NCBI GenBank assembly: GCA_035548495.1
Contig: DASZSV010000081.1
Location: 24,163 to 88,162 of the forward strand
DNA: 64,000 bases
Source: CAILZL01 sp035548495
GTDB lineage: Bacteria; Pseudomonadota; Gammaproteobacteria; Steroidobacterales; Steroidobacteraceae
Reading direction: 5' to 3'
In this document: positions 17,808 through 27,727 of the stretch, one piece after another
How positions within the stretch are numbered: position 1 is the stretch's first letter
Layout of the letters: each line of letters opens with the position of its first letter
The notes under the pieces: generated by a model
What the model saw: the letters and a program-made list of their open reading frames with translations, nothing else
Databases searched by the model: none
Told to the model about the DNA's origin: nothing
Translations under genes and position numbers: made by a program

Positions 17808-20800
17808 ATGATTGACGCGGAATACTCCGGGTTAATGCGGGCAAACGAGCGCATCGCGGCACACTATCGCGTTGCTGAAAGTGAAGTGTTGCCCCTGTTG
17901 ATCGCCGCTCTTGGTGATTACGATTCACAATTTGCGGCGACTCAACATCTCGCACACCAGTTGCTTGATCATCTGCGTCACCAGCAGCACCGCGACTGGC
18001 TGTCGCAATTTCTCAGTGAATACCAGCTTACCAATGCAGAAGGCATTGCACTGCTTCAATTGAGTGAAGCGTTGCTGCGAGTTCCAGACACGGCGACTGT
18101 CAACTTGCTGTTGCGTGACAAGCTGGTCAGTGCTGACTGGCAGACGCATATCGGACATGCGGATTCATTTGTGGTGAACGGCACAACGCTGGGATTGTCG
18201 CTGGCGCAGTCATTGCTCGAAGAAGCACCGGGAATTCTGCATCGCATGGTTGCACGCCTGGGCGAGCCGCTGGTTCGCAACATTGCGCTTTCAGCAACAC
18301 GCCTGCTTGCAAATCACTTTGTGCTGGGCGAGACAGTCGAGATGGCATTGCAACGCGCGGCGGCGCGGCAATTGACCTGTTCATTCGACATGCTCGGTGA
18401 AGCAGCAAAAACACGCGCTGATGCTGAACGTTATTTCCATGCGTATGCCCATGCGATCAAGATAACGGGACAAGCGGCGTCATTGCAATCGCACAGCGTA
18501 TCGCATTCGATCTCCGTCAAGTTGTCAGCGCTGTATCCGCGCTATGAACCCATGCAACGCCGTCACGCGACTGTTGCGATTGCGGACAGGCTGATTGAAC
18601 TGGCAAGGCTTGCAGCACACAACAATCTGCAACTGACAGTGGATGCAGAAGAATGTGAGCGGCTGGAAATGTCCCTGCAAATTATCGAGCGAGTCGCCCG
18701 TGCTTCTGCGCTACGTGAATGGAACGGATTGGGTGTGGCGGTACAGGCATATCAAAAGCGTGCCTTGCCGGTGCTGCAATGGATCGGCGCGCTTGCGCAT
18801 GAAACACACAAACCCATGCATGTCAGACTGGTGAAGGGCGCGTACTGGGATACCGAGATCAAGCGTTGCCAGCAGGCCGGACTGATTGACTATCCGGTAT
18901 TCACGCGCAAGGCAGCCACCGATGTCAGTTATCTCGCTTGCGCCCATGTCATGTTGCATGATCAATGGATTCACTGTGCCTTCGCCACGCACAATGCGTT
19001 GACCGCGGCGCAGTTGCTTAACTGGATGCATGCATTCAACGTTGACAAAGCCCGGATTGAGTTTCAGCGTCTGCACGGCATGGGTGAAGAGTTGTATGCG
19101 CAGGTGGAGCAACAGCATGGTTTGAATTGCCGTGTGTATGCACCGGTGGGTGGCCATCGTGAATTGCTGGCATATCTGGTGCGCCGCATGCTGGAGAATG
19201 GCGCCAACAGCAGCTTTGTGCAACAGCTTCGCCGCGATGACTTCGATGAGAAGGTGCTTCTGGCTGATCCGGTAAAAATGATCCGCGACACCAATTTCAA
19301 TAATCCGTGCATTCCTGTGCCATCAAGACTGTATGGCGACACACGACTCAATTCACAGGGACTTGATCTCACTGATCAACGTACATTGCAACAACTGAAT
19401 GAATTCATCATGCGCAATGACAGGACATACACATCGGAAGTGATCAGCAGCGTCGATGTCATCAATACGACAGGCCGGCCGGTGTGCAATCCGGCGGATG
19501 TGAATGAGATCATTGGTCAGGTGCATCCCGCAAGTCTGCAGGATATCAATGCAGTGGTGAATGCCGCTCATGTTGCACAAGATGGCTGGTCACAGCCTGG
19601 TGTGGAGACTCGCGCAATCAGTCTGGAAAAGACAGCGGAATTGTTGCAGCAGGAAATGCAACCATTGATTGCACTGCTTGTTGTGGAGGCGGGGAAGACA
19701 CGTGCCGATGCGATGAACGAAGTGCGCGAAGCCATCGACTTCTGCCGTTACTATGCGGCATCGGCGCGCAACCTGATGAAGGATGTGTCACTGGCCGGTC
19801 CAACCGGTGAAAGCAACACACTGTGTCTTGCGCCGCGTGGTGTGTTTGCCTGCATCAGTCCATGGAATTTTCCGCTGGCCATTCTGGTGGGACAAATAGC
19901 AGCAGCGCTGGTCACCGGAAATGCTGTGGTGGCCAAGCCTGCGCCACAAACGCCGTTGATCGCTGCATTTGCGATTCGCCTGTTGCATCAGGGTGGCATT
20001 CCACGAGATGTACTGCACTTGATGCCCGGCGATGCATTGATTGGTGAAGCGCTGGTTGCACATCCGCATATTGCCGGTGTGGCATTTACCGGATCGACCG
20101 CCACCGCGCGACGCATCGCGCAGACCTTGCTCAACGATGTCACGCGTCCATTGGTGCCAATGATCGCGGAGACGGGCGGCATCAATGCAATGATTGTTGA
20201 TTCCACGGCATTGCCGGAACAGGTGGTCAGTGATGTCATCACTTCCGCATTTCTCAGTGCAGGCCAGCGTTGTTCGGCCTTGCGCCTGCTGTGCCTGCAG
20301 GAGGAAATCTACGAGTCGGTGCTGAACTTGCTGCAGGGTGCGATGATCGAGTTGCGCGTGGGCGATCCGCGTGATGAAGATACCGACATCGGTCCGGTGA
20401 TTGACAGCGCCGCACTGACAGGGATGAATCAATACATTGCGCAACACCGGGATCAGATTCGTTATCAATTGCCGCTGCGTTCGTTGCAAGGACACTTCGT
20501 CGCACCAGCCATCATTGAAATCGACGACCCTGAAAAGTTGCAACAGGAAATCTTCGGTCCGGTGTTGCACGTAACACGCTGGCGCGGCGATCAACTGCAG
20601 GCGTTGATCAATAACGTCAATGGATCAGGTTATGGCCTGACGCTCGGTGTGCACAGCCGGCTTGATTCAACTGTGGCCACGGTGCGTCAGCATGCACGCG
20701 TTGGCAACATCTATGTGAATCGCTCCATGACTGGCGCGGTGGTTGGCGTGCAACCCTTTGGTGGTGAAGGGTTGTCCGGTACGGGATTCAAGGCAGGCGG

Positions 20801-20897
20801 TCCGCATTACTTGCTGCGATTCTGTACCGAGCGCGTTGTTTCCATTGATACCACTGCCGCGGGCGGCAATGCAGCGTTACTTGGTGCGGCAATATAA
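17808..20897 (+). CDS. putA: Bifunctional proline/P5C dehydrogenase, compact type A PutA
   Basis: 1029 residues. It oxidises proline to glutamate in two steps: an FAD-dependent proline dehydrogenase barrel (residues ~120-470, with LVKGAYWDTEIK and FATHN) and an NAD-dependent P5C dehydrogenase (~520-1000, with ISPWNFPLAI, the Cys loop SAGQRCSALR, and GGEGLSGTG). Unlike the 1320-residue E. coli protein it has no N-terminal ribbon-helix-helix DNA-binding domain, so it is not its own repressor. It also lacks the extra C-terminal ALDH-like domain, yet ends with its conserved final tail (ERVVSIDTTAAGGNAALL). This is the minimal PutA layout known from Bradyrhizobium. Confidence 0.95.
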   Translation: MIDAEYSGLMRANERIAAHYRVAESEVLPLLIAALGDYDSQFAATQHLAHQLLDHLRHQQHRDWLSQFLSEYQLTNAEGIALLQLSEALLRVPDTATVNLLLRDKLVSADWQTHIGHADSFVVNGTTLGLSLAQSLLEEAPGILHRMVARLGEPLVRNIALSATRLLANHFVLGETVEMALQRAAARQLTCSFDMLGEAAKTRADAERYFHAYAHAIKITGQAASLQSHSVSHSISVKLSALYPRYEPMQRRHATVAIADRLIELARLAAHNNLQLTVDAEECERLEMSLQIIERVARASALREWNGLGVAVQAYQKRALPVLQWIGALAHETHKPMHVRLVKGAYWDTEIKRCQQAGLIDYPVFTRKAATDVSYLACAHVMLHDQWIHCAFATHNALTAAQLLNWMHAFNVDKARIEFQRLHGMGEELYAQVEQQHGLNCRVYAPVGGHRELLAYLVRRMLENGANSSFVQQLRRDDFDEKVLLADPVKMIRDTNFNNPCIPVPSRLYGDTRLNSQGLDLTDQRTLQQLNEFIMRNDRTYTSEVISSVDVINTTGRPVCNPADVNEIIGQVHPASLQDINAVVNAAHVAQDGWSQPGVETRAISLEKTAELLQQEMQPLIALLVVEAGKTRADAMNEVREAIDFCRYYAASARNLMKDVSLAGPTGESNTLCLAPRGVFACISPWNFPLAILVGQIAAALVTGNAVVAKPAPQTPLIAAFAIRLLHQGGIPRDVLHLMPGDALIGEALVAHPHIAGVAFTGSTATARRIAQTLLNDVTRPLVPMIAETGGINAMIVDSTALPEQVVSDVITSAFLSAGQRCSALRLLCLQEEIYESVLNLLQGAMIELRVGDPRDEDTDIGPVIDSAALTGMNQYIAQHRDQIRYQLPLRSLQGHFVAPAIIEIDDPEKLQQEIFGPVLHVTRWRGDQLQALINNVNGSGYGLTLGVHSRLDSTVATVRQHARVGNIYVNRSMTGAVVGVQPFGGEGLSGTGFKAGGPHYLLRFCTERVVSIDTTAAGGNAALLGAAI

Positions 20898-20960
20898 AAG
20901 CAGTGTGCTATTGTCGGCATACTCGATTGTGTACTCGCTGTTCAACATGAGTCATGAACC

Positions 20961-21824
20961 ATGCGTAAACTGATGCTTGCATTTTTTCTGTTGCTCACCG
21001 GCGCCGTGACCGCTGTGGATGCGCAACCCGCCATTTACACGGTGCAGGGCAGGCACAATGTGCTGCATCTGGTGGGCACGGTGCATCTGTTGCAGCAAAG
21101 CGATGTACTGCCGGACAACATCAATCATGCCTATGCCGATTCAAAGCAATTGCTGATGGAAGTGGATACCAGTGCCATGGATCCGCTCGCCGTACAGGAG
21201 AGCATGATGTCTTCAGGCATGCTGCCCGACGACAAAACACTGGAAACAGAGCTGGATGCGGCAACCTATTCCAGATTGAAATCAGTCGTCGAAGAAGCGG
21301 GCTTGCAGATGGCGATGCTCAATCACATGCGTCCCTGGCTGGTGGGTTTGACGCTGGAAGAAACCATGTTCGCAAAGATGGGCTTCGATCCCAACGCGGG
21401 AGTGGAAATGCAATTGACGCAGCTGGCAGCGAAGGATCACAAACCCATCAGCGGCTTTGAAACCATGGATGAGCAGATCGGCTTCTTTTCCAGGCTGGAT
21501 GAGAAAACCGAAATCGACTATCTGGCCAGCACACTGGATGAGTTCAAGGACATGCGCAGCGAGCTCGATGAACTGGTGAATGCATGGCGTCGCGGCGATG
21601 AAGACAAGCTGCAATCACTGCTGCAAAAGGAAGTTGGCGGTCATGAAAAATTTTTCAACGTGCTGATCTATGAACGCAATCGCCGCTGGGTGGCCAGATT
21701 GACATCATTGCTGGATAACAGCAGTGACAACTATCTGGTTGCCGTGGGCGCATTGCATCTGGTGGGTGATAACGGACTGGTGTCCTTGCTGCGCAAGGCA
21801 GGTTACAAGGTAACGCGCGACTGA
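20961..21824 (+). CDS. TraB/GumN-family exported protein
   Basis: 287 residues with a signal peptide (LMLAFFLLLTGAVTAVDA). The mature part has the family hallmarks at both ends: HLVGTVHLLQQSD near the start and VAVGALHLVGDNGLVSLLRKAGY near the end, with the two GxxH motifs thought to bind metal in TraB/Tiki-type proteases. The family is sometimes named GumN from a xanthan gene cluster, but its bacterial function is unsettled. It follows putA by 63 bp and may share its transcript. Confidence 0.88.
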   Translation: MRKLMLAFFLLLTGAVTAVDAQPAIYTVQGRHNVLHLVGTVHLLQQSDVLPDNINHAYADSKQLLMEVDTSAMDPLAVQESMMSSGMLPDDKTLETELDAATYSRLKSVVEEAGLQMAMLNHMRPWLVGLTLEETMFAKMGFDPNAGVEMQLTQLAAKDHKPISGFETMDEQIGFFSRLDEKTEIDYLASTLDEFKDMRSELDELVNAWRRGDEDKLQSLLQKEVGGHEKFFNVLIYERNRRWVARLTSLLDNSSDNYLVAVGALHLVGDNGLVSLLRKAGYKVTRD

Positions 21825-21891
21825 ACGCTTCGCGTGTTACAAAACAGCGTCAAGCGTCACTGTTAATATTATCAATCGTCAGCAGCACATC

Positions 21892-21917
21892 ACACCGGCA
21901 TTCATGAATGCCGGTGT
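21892..21917. terminator. Perfect 26-bp palindrome between convergent genes
   Basis: ACACCGGCATTCA and its exact complement meet with no loop base. It lies between the TraB/GumN gene (ends 21824, plus) and the rubredoxin gene (ends 21952, minus). No T-run follows on either strand; it probably acts as a two-way terminator hairpin. Confidence 0.45.
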
Positions 21918-21951
21918 CCGTGTGTTGTTCATGCGCGCAGACCGTTGACCA

Positions 21952-22116
21952 TCACACCTCGATCATCTCGAAATCTTCCTTGCCTGCACCGCAATCCGGG
22001 CAGCGCCATGACAGCGGCACATCTTCCCATTTTGTTCCGGGAGGAATGCCGGAGGCTGGATCGCCTTTTTCTTCTTCGTAGACGTGGCCGCAAATTACGC
22101 ACATGTAGGATTTCAT
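21952..22116 (-). CDS. Rubredoxin
   Basis: A 54-residue protein with the full rubredoxin iron site: CVICGHVY near the N-terminus and CPDCGAGK near the C-terminus, with EEKGDPASGIPPGTKWED between. The four cysteines bind one Fe atom. Rubredoxins carry single electrons, often to alkane hydroxylases or to enzymes that detoxify oxygen and NO; no such partner lies next to it here. The length and spacing are those of a normal single-domain rubredoxin. Confidence 0.95.
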   Translation of the reverse strand: MKSYMCVICGHVYEEEKGDPASGIPPGTKWEDVPLSWRCPDCGAGKEDFEMIEV

Positions 22117-22322
22117 TTGTTTTCCGGAAGTTCAGGTATAGACACTAAAAAGCGATTAAAGCGGGAACGCGGCACTTATGCAAGAAGACCTGTGAATTTC
22201 CGCCCGAAAAAATGCGATGTTTGCGCTTGTTTCGCGTATAGGCGGGTGGTACAACAAGGCGCATCTGGCCGTGCCCGCAAGTGCATCGTTTATTACATTA
22301 CTACTATTCACTAGAGATGCTT

Positions 22323-24515
22323 ATGTTCAAGAAGTTGCCTGGTGTTTTGATTCTCTCGCTGGTTGTCGTTGCCGTTCATGCGCAGGTCGCAGTGAACGTC
22401 GATGCTAATACTACCGTGCGCACGGTTGATGAACGCGTGTTCGGCGTCAATTCAACGATGTGGGACCCGGCACTTGGTTCCGCACAAACGGCGCAGCTGG
22501 TTCAGGACGCTGGTATTCGTTTCATTCGTTTGCCGGGCGGTTCAGACTCCGACACCACTCACTGGTATTCCAATCAGAATGTGTATCCGTCATCGTTCAA
22601 GTGGGTATCGGGTTTTGATGCGGCCAGCGGATTGATCCGCAGCATCACGCCGCAAGCGCAGGCCATTGTGACGGTGAATTACGGTTCAGGCTCTCCCGAA
22701 GAAGCGGCTGCATGGGTGGCCTATGCGAACTTTCCGACCAGTGGCGCCACGGATGTGTCCATTGGCACGGGCACTGATCCATTGAATGTCGACTATAACT
22801 TTCATACAGCAAGCTACTGGGCTGGCATTCGTACAGCAACACCGCTTGCCACCGATGACGGAATGAATTTCCTGCGACTTGGCTTGACTCAGCCAATGAA
22901 TTTTAAATATTGGGAAATCGGTAATGAGGTATACGGACTGGCATGGGAATATGATACACACACCCCCAAGAATGAACCCTATACGTATGCGACCAATGCA
23001 GCTGCGTTCATTACAAAAATGAAGGCAGTGGATCCCACTATCAAGATCGGCGTGGTGGTGGAGACAGGTCAAGATTCTAATGGCAATGAAGATGCCACCA
23101 GTACCGGTGCCTGTGTTTCCCCGATACTGCACTCAGCCACTAACCTGAACGACGGTTCCGTACATTGTGGCTGGACACCCATTGTACTTGCGAGACTAAA
23201 ACAGCTGGGCGTCACGCCCGACTTTCTGATTTATCACCGTTATGACATGTCGCCGGGTGCTGAAAACGACAGCACATTGTTACAAGCTTCGGAAGGCACA
23301 ACCGGAATCAGCAGCTGGGCCAGTGATGCTGCCGATCTGCGCAACCAGATCAACGACTATTTTGACAACACAGGCGCTGGAAACAATATCGAATTACTGG
23401 TCACCGAACACAACTCGGTGTATGCCGATCCTGGCAAGCAATCGACCAGTCTTGTAAACGGTCTGTTTCTTGCTGACAGTATTGGCAACATTCTGCAAAC
23501 CGAATTCAACAGCATGAACTGGTGGGCGCTGCGCAACGGTGGCGACAGTTCCGCCAACAATTTAAGCAGTTCATTGTATGGCTGGCGGAATTTTGGTGAC
23601 TACGGGATATTGTCCACTGCCACCACCGGATGCACCAATCTTGCCAATTGCGATCCCACTGCATATGACGCCTATCCCACTTATTATGCGATGAAATTGA
23701 TGTCACTGTTTGCACGTGGTGGTGACACAGTAATTTCAGCAAGCAGCAACAATGATCTGCTTACTGTGTATGCCACTAAACGCAGCACCGACAACTCCAT
23801 GAGCCTGCTGGTCATCAACAAAAGTCCCACTGCGACAACCAGCGCGCAGTTTGCTGTATCGGGTTATACGCCCGGATCAACTGCCAATGTATATACCTAT
23901 GACAAGGACAACGACAATGCCGCCAATCCATTGATTGCGACTGGGTGCACGGATATTACGGCAAGCACGCTCAGTGTTCCATCCGCGACATTCACTGCCA
24001 GTTTTGCGCCGTATTCAATGACGGTGTTGACATTCAATCGTCAAACGCCGGACAGCGCAGCAGCAACATTGGCAAGTTCAATGCCAAGCGTGGGATTCCA
24101 GCCTGGAAACAAAACAGTGCAGAGTGGTGCCACAGCATCCTTTACTTCCGGCGCGTTGGGATGCCCTGTGCCCACTTACAAGTGGCAACGCATGGCAAAC
24201 GGCAGTTCAAGCTGGACAGATTTGTCCGATGGTGGAGCTTACAGTGGCACGACCACAACCACATTGAATGTGATCGCCGCAGCTAATATGTCCGGTGACC
24301 AGTTCAGATTGGTCGCAACCAACACCAATGGCAACATCAACAGCAATGCCGCAACCCTGACCATCAGTGCATCAAGCAGTTCCAGCAGCGGTGCAACCGG
24401 AGGTGGTGCTGGTGGCGGCGGAGGTGGCGGTTCACTCAACTGGATATGGCTGGCGTTGTTGACCGGGCTTGGATTGTTGTCCGGGCATATCAGGTTACAT
24501 CGCGCCAAAGCATGA
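22323..24515 (+). CDS. Exported GH51/GH39-like arabinofuranosidase with Ig-like domain and C-terminal sorting tail
   Basis: About 730 residues from ATG 22323, which has AGAG 6 bases upstream. Signal peptide (KKLPGVLILSLVVVAVHA). The catalytic barrel (residues ~25-440) has FGVNSTMWDP and IRFIRLPGGSDSD at the start, the acid/base Glu in KYWEIGNEVYG and the nucleophile Glu in LLVTEHNS, the clan GH-A pattern seen in alpha-L-arabinofuranosidases. A beta-rich domain follows, then an Ig-like domain (~600-690). The end is a Gly-rich linker, a hydrophobic span (LNWIWLALLTGLGLL) and a basic tail (RLHRAKA), like the GlyGly-CTERM signals processed by rhombosortase. The exact substrate is uncertain. Confidence 0.8.
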   Translation: MFKKLPGVLILSLVVVAVHAQVAVNVDANTTVRTVDERVFGVNSTMWDPALGSAQTAQLVQDAGIRFIRLPGGSDSDTTHWYSNQNVYPSSFKWVSGFDAASGLIRSITPQAQAIVTVNYGSGSPEEAAAWVAYANFPTSGATDVSIGTGTDPLNVDYNFHTASYWAGIRTATPLATDDGMNFLRLGLTQPMNFKYWEIGNEVYGLAWEYDTHTPKNEPYTYATNAAAFITKMKAVDPTIKIGVVVETGQDSNGNEDATSTGACVSPILHSATNLNDGSVHCGWTPIVLARLKQLGVTPDFLIYHRYDMSPGAENDSTLLQASEGTTGISSWASDAADLRNQINDYFDNTGAGNNIELLVTEHNSVYADPGKQSTSLVNGLFLADSIGNILQTEFNSMNWWALRNGGDSSANNLSSSLYGWRNFGDYGILSTATTGCTNLANCDPTAYDAYPTYYAMKLMSLFARGGDTVISASSNNDLLTVYATKRSTDNSMSLLVINKSPTATTSAQFAVSGYTPGSTANVYTYDKDNDNAANPLIATGCTDITASTLSVPSATFTASFAPYSMTVLTFNRQTPDSAAATLASSMPSVGFQPGNKTVQSGATASFTSGALGCPVPTYKWQRMANGSSSWTDLSDGGAYSGTTTTTLNVIAAANMSGDQFRLVATNTNGNINSNAATLTISASSSSSSGATGGGAGGGGGGGSLNWIWLALLTGLGLLSGHIRLHRAKA

Positions 24516-24547
24516 GTGTGAGGTGATTACATTGTTTTGAAAGTAAG

Positions 24548-24574
24548 AGCCTGTACGACGATGTGCAGGCTTTT
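24548..24574 (+). terminator. Rho-independent terminator
   Basis: AGCCTGTAC and GTGCAGGCT pair over 9 bp (one G-U) around GACGAT, followed by TTTTG. It lies 33 bases after the arabinofuranosidase-like gene and ahead of the DUF805 gene. Confidence 0.75.
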
Positions 24575-24641
24575 GCATGTTGGGCGGCAGCTTTTTCAGC
24601 AGTTGATTGAATCGTCTACAACTTCAATACGAGGATCAAAC

Positions 24642-25166
24642 ATGGCAGATTCAAATCGATATTCACCGCCGCAGGCGGAAGTCAGTGATATCACCGTCGA
24701 AGCCGAATCCTTTCAACCCGTCAAACTATGGTCAACACAGGGAAGGATAGGACGACTCAGATATCTGGCTTATTCAATTGGAGCGACTTTTGTGTTCGCG
24801 TTTTTTGTCGGGCTGCTGACCGCCATCATTGGCAAACCAGTAGTGGGAGTAGTCATGATACTGGCTTATATTCCACTGATGCTTTTTACCCTGTTGATCG
24901 CAATACAACGCAGCCACGACATGAACTGGAGTGGCTGGACAATTCTTCTGGCGATTATTCCTTTTGTCGGACTCATATGGATATTTAAAGCGGGAACTCA
25001 GGGGCGAAATGACTATGGTGATCCGCCTCCACCCAACACGCTCGTCGTCAAGATACTGGGCGCTTTGTTTCCCATCGTTATGCTGATCGGCATCCTCGCC
25101 GCTATCGCATTGCCTGCATATCAGAGCTACGTAAAACGTGCACAGGCTGCACAGCACTCGAATTAA
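24642..25166 (+). CDS. DUF805 membrane protein with pilin-like C-terminus
   Basis: 174 residues from the ATG at 24642, which has a GAGGA ribosome site; a longer upstream frame runs through the terminator and is not used. A polar N-terminus (RYSPPQAEV) is followed by the DUF805 core: WSTQGRIGRLRYLAYS, several membrane helices, and the conserved RSHDMNWSGW and PFVGLIWIFKAGTQGRNDYG. The last ~25 residues (IGILAAIALPAYQSYVKRAQ) look strikingly like the hydrophobic N-terminus of mature type IV pilins. Such tails are seen in some other DUF805 proteins. Function unknown. Confidence 0.85.
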   Translation: MADSNRYSPPQAEVSDITVEAESFQPVKLWSTQGRIGRLRYLAYSIGATFVFAFFVGLLTAIIGKPVVGVVMILAYIPLMLFTLLIAIQRSHDMNWSGWTILLAIIPFVGLIWIFKAGTQGRNDYGDPPPPNTLVVKILGALFPIVMLIGILAAIALPAYQSYVKRAQAAQHSN

Positions 25167-25194
25167 TAAAGCGCAGTCTGGTGATGCGACAGAG

Positions 25195-25222
25195 ACGGAG
25201 CGGTGTTTTACCGCTCCGTTTT
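25195..25222 (+). terminator. Rho-independent terminator
   Basis: ACGGAGCGGT and ACCGCTCCGT form a perfect 10-bp stem around GTTTT, followed by TTTG. It ends the DUF805 transcript and separates it from plsB, which converges from the right. Confidence 0.85.
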
Positions 25223-25251
25223 GTATGGCATCAGAAAATTGATACGCCCGT

Positions 25252-27693
25252 TTACCGGTGTGTTACCTGCAATACGCTGTTGCGAATCTGTTCATGCAAC
25301 ACCAGTTGTGCATCGTCGGCAACGGCAAACAGCATGTCGGTGTAGGTCAGGCGGCCTTCGGCATTCACGCCCAGCACACCACGCTTGCGCAGCAGATCGT
25401 AAAAATTCTTGAACAGGCTCTTGTCGAAAAATTCCGGGGAGTTGAGTTCATACAGCAGTGACATGCGTTGTGCCATCAGGAAGCATTGTTGTTCCAGTGC
25501 GTCCTGACTGATCTTGCCGCTGCCCGCTTTCAGCAACAACGAAATCGACAGATAGTAACGTTCGATAATCTGCATGCTGATTTGCGCCAGCATGGACAGT
25601 TGCACAGCCGCTGCACTGCCTACTCGCGGCCGGGTCCAGGTGGCGCCATCGTCCAGTGATTCAAGCAGGCCATGAGTATTCAGCATGCGCAAAATGTCGA
25701 GCACTACAGCCGGCAACTCCTCTTCGCTCCAGCGCAGGAACAGTTCATCGCGTACATACGGATACAGACGCCACGCCAGCCTTTGAATATCTTCGGTACG
25801 TACCGAGCGATTACTGAGGAAGCAACTGGCAATGGCAGAAGGCAGAATCATCAAGTGCAGGATGTTGTTGCGGAAGTACGTGGCGAGAATCGCTTTTTCT
25901 TCAGTCATGCTGATTACATCGCCAAGTGGATGCGTCTGGCGCTTCAGCAGTTGCATCTGTTCGCCGTATTGCACGATAGCTGTACCGTCCATGCCGGTGA
26001 CAGTGACCAGTGATGAGTATGGCAGGTGCTTGAGCATGGATGCATACAGGTCAAGCTGGCGTATCAAATCCACTTCGATCATGGCTTGCTTGGGCGTGGC
26101 CAGCATCACCAGTGCCAGCAGGTTGATGGGCGTGACGCATGCAGCGCTGTTGATGTGGCGCATGATGCGTTCGGAAAGATCATTCACCAGTGGGTTCAGC
26201 CAGACGGGTTTGTCTTCAACAACGGATTCACGCCATTGCGGTGCGTATTGTTGCAATAACGGATCAAGGAAAATCGGTTCGCCAATGCTGACATGCACCT
26301 TGCCGTGACGTTCGCGCAGCGCGGGAATGGTGCGCAACACTCCGAGGAATGATTCCTTGCGTTTGGGTTTGCCGGACAGCTCGCCAATGTAGGTGTTGCC
26401 TTCAACAATACGTTCGTAGCCAAAGTACACCGGTACAAAAACCACGGGTTTTCCGGGATCGCGCAAAAAGCTGCGGACCGTCATGGTGATGGCGCCGGTT
26501 TTTGGTTGCAGCAGGCGTCCCGTGCGGCTGCGGCCGCCTTCGATGAAGTATTCGATGGCATGACCACGCGCCATCATCACGCCGAGATAGCGCGTGAATA
26601 CCGCCGTGTACAAAGCATTGCCTGCGAAGCTGCGGCGAATGAAGAATGCGCCGCCCTGTCTCAGAATGGAACCGATCACCGGCATGTTGAGGTTGATGCC
26701 TGCGGCAATATGCGGCACGGCATAACCTTTCTGATAGATGGTGTGTGACAGCAACAGATAGTCCATGTGGCTGCGATGACAGGGTACATAAACAACTTCG
26801 TTGCCTTCGACAACGGCACGCAGATTATCCAGATGATGCAGTTCCACGCCATCGTACAGGCGATTCCATACATGCGACAGCAGGCGCGACAGCACATTGA
26901 CTGTGGTGTGCGAATAATTGGCTGCAATTTCCTTCACGCACGCAGATGCGGCATGAATCGCCTGCCTGCGCGTGAGATTTTTTGTTCTCATTTCACTGCG
27001 CATGGCCTGCCGTACGGCTTGTGCACGCAATACTTGCGCAACGATGTTGCTGCGGCTGGCGATCTCCGGCCCGATGACGGCAGCGCGTTGCCGGTGCAAC
27101 AGGCCGCGGCATATTCTTGCAACACGCCGTGATGCCAGTGCCGCATCCTGTGCATCACCAAACATGGAGCGTAACGATACCGGTTCGCCGAACTGGATCA
27201 CCAGTGATCGTCCGTTGAACATCACTGCCAGCATGCGGCGGACAATGCCCATGTCGGACCAGGTCACGGCGAATGGCACGCGCAGGAAGGAGGATTCTTT
27301 TTCCGGCGCCCGTCCCCAGAACACACTCACAGGAATCAGTTCGGCATCAACATCATTTGCCGCCAGTGAAAACTGTTCCATGACCAGCTGGCGCAGATCA
27401 TCAGGCAGACGGTGATCAAGACGGTTGCGCAACCACCCCGCCCATTTTTGCAGACAGATGATGCGCTCATCACTGGTATTGCGTGCACCCACAGTCCTCC
27501 ACGGTTCCTGGCGCAACAACTGCTGCAAGGCTTCGTAATCGGCGGCCGCATCAGTTGCCAGCACAAAATAAAAGCGGCGTGGAGTTTCATTTGCTGCGCG
27601 AATGCGCTCGTAAAGTTGTTCCGGCAACGCACGCGGCCGCGCCCAGAGGCGCACCCAGCTTCGCACCGCCAGTGACATCAGTTGACTGGTCAT
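25252..27693 (-). CDS. plsB: Glycerol-3-phosphate acyltransferase
   Basis: 813 residues (E. coli 807). It transfers a fatty acyl chain to position 1 of glycerol 3-phosphate, the first step of phospholipid synthesis, at the inner membrane. The four acyltransferase blocks are intact in order: HRSHMDYLLL (the catalytic HX4D), GAFFIRRSF, FIEGGRSRTGRLL and FVPVYFGYER. It is the last gene of a tight minus-strand run with a lipoprotein, a small hydrolase and a sheath-like protein, with 34 bp to the lipoprotein gene. Confidence 0.96.
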   Translation of the reverse strand: MTSQLMSLAVRSWVRLWARPRALPEQLYERIRAANETPRRFYFVLATDAAADYEALQQLLRQEPWRTVGARNTSDERIICLQKWAGWLRNRLDHRLPDDLRQLVMEQFSLAANDVDAELIPVSVFWGRAPEKESSFLRVPFAVTWSDMGIVRRMLAVMFNGRSLVIQFGEPVSLRSMFGDAQDAALASRRVARICRGLLHRQRAAVIGPEIASRSNIVAQVLRAQAVRQAMRSEMRTKNLTRRQAIHAASACVKEIAANYSHTTVNVLSRLLSHVWNRLYDGVELHHLDNLRAVVEGNEVVYVPCHRSHMDYLLLSHTIYQKGYAVPHIAAGINLNMPVIGSILRQGGAFFIRRSFAGNALYTAVFTRYLGVMMARGHAIEYFIEGGRSRTGRLLQPKTGAITMTVRSFLRDPGKPVVFVPVYFGYERIVEGNTYIGELSGKPKRKESFLGVLRTIPALRERHGKVHVSIGEPIFLDPLLQQYAPQWRESVVEDKPVWLNPLVNDLSERIMRHINSAACVTPINLLALVMLATPKQAMIEVDLIRQLDLYASMLKHLPYSSLVTVTGMDGTAIVQYGEQMQLLKRQTHPLGDVISMTEEKAILATYFRNNILHLMILPSAIASCFLSNRSVRTEDIQRLAWRLYPYVRDELFLRWSEEELPAVVLDILRMLNTHGLLESLDDGATWTRPRVGSAAAVQLSMLAQISMQIIERYYLSISLLLKAGSGKISQDALEQQCFLMAQRMSLLYELNSPEFFDKSLFKNFYDLLRKRGVLGVNAEGRLTYTDMLFAVADDAQLVLHEQIRNSVLQVTHR

Positions 27694-27727
27694 TACGCGA
27701 TTCAGTGTTCCCGGTTATCCGGCAGTC

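Noticed and set aside
19788..20594. 268-codon minus-strand open frame
   Set aside because: Antisense to the P5C dehydrogenase part of putA; no domain.
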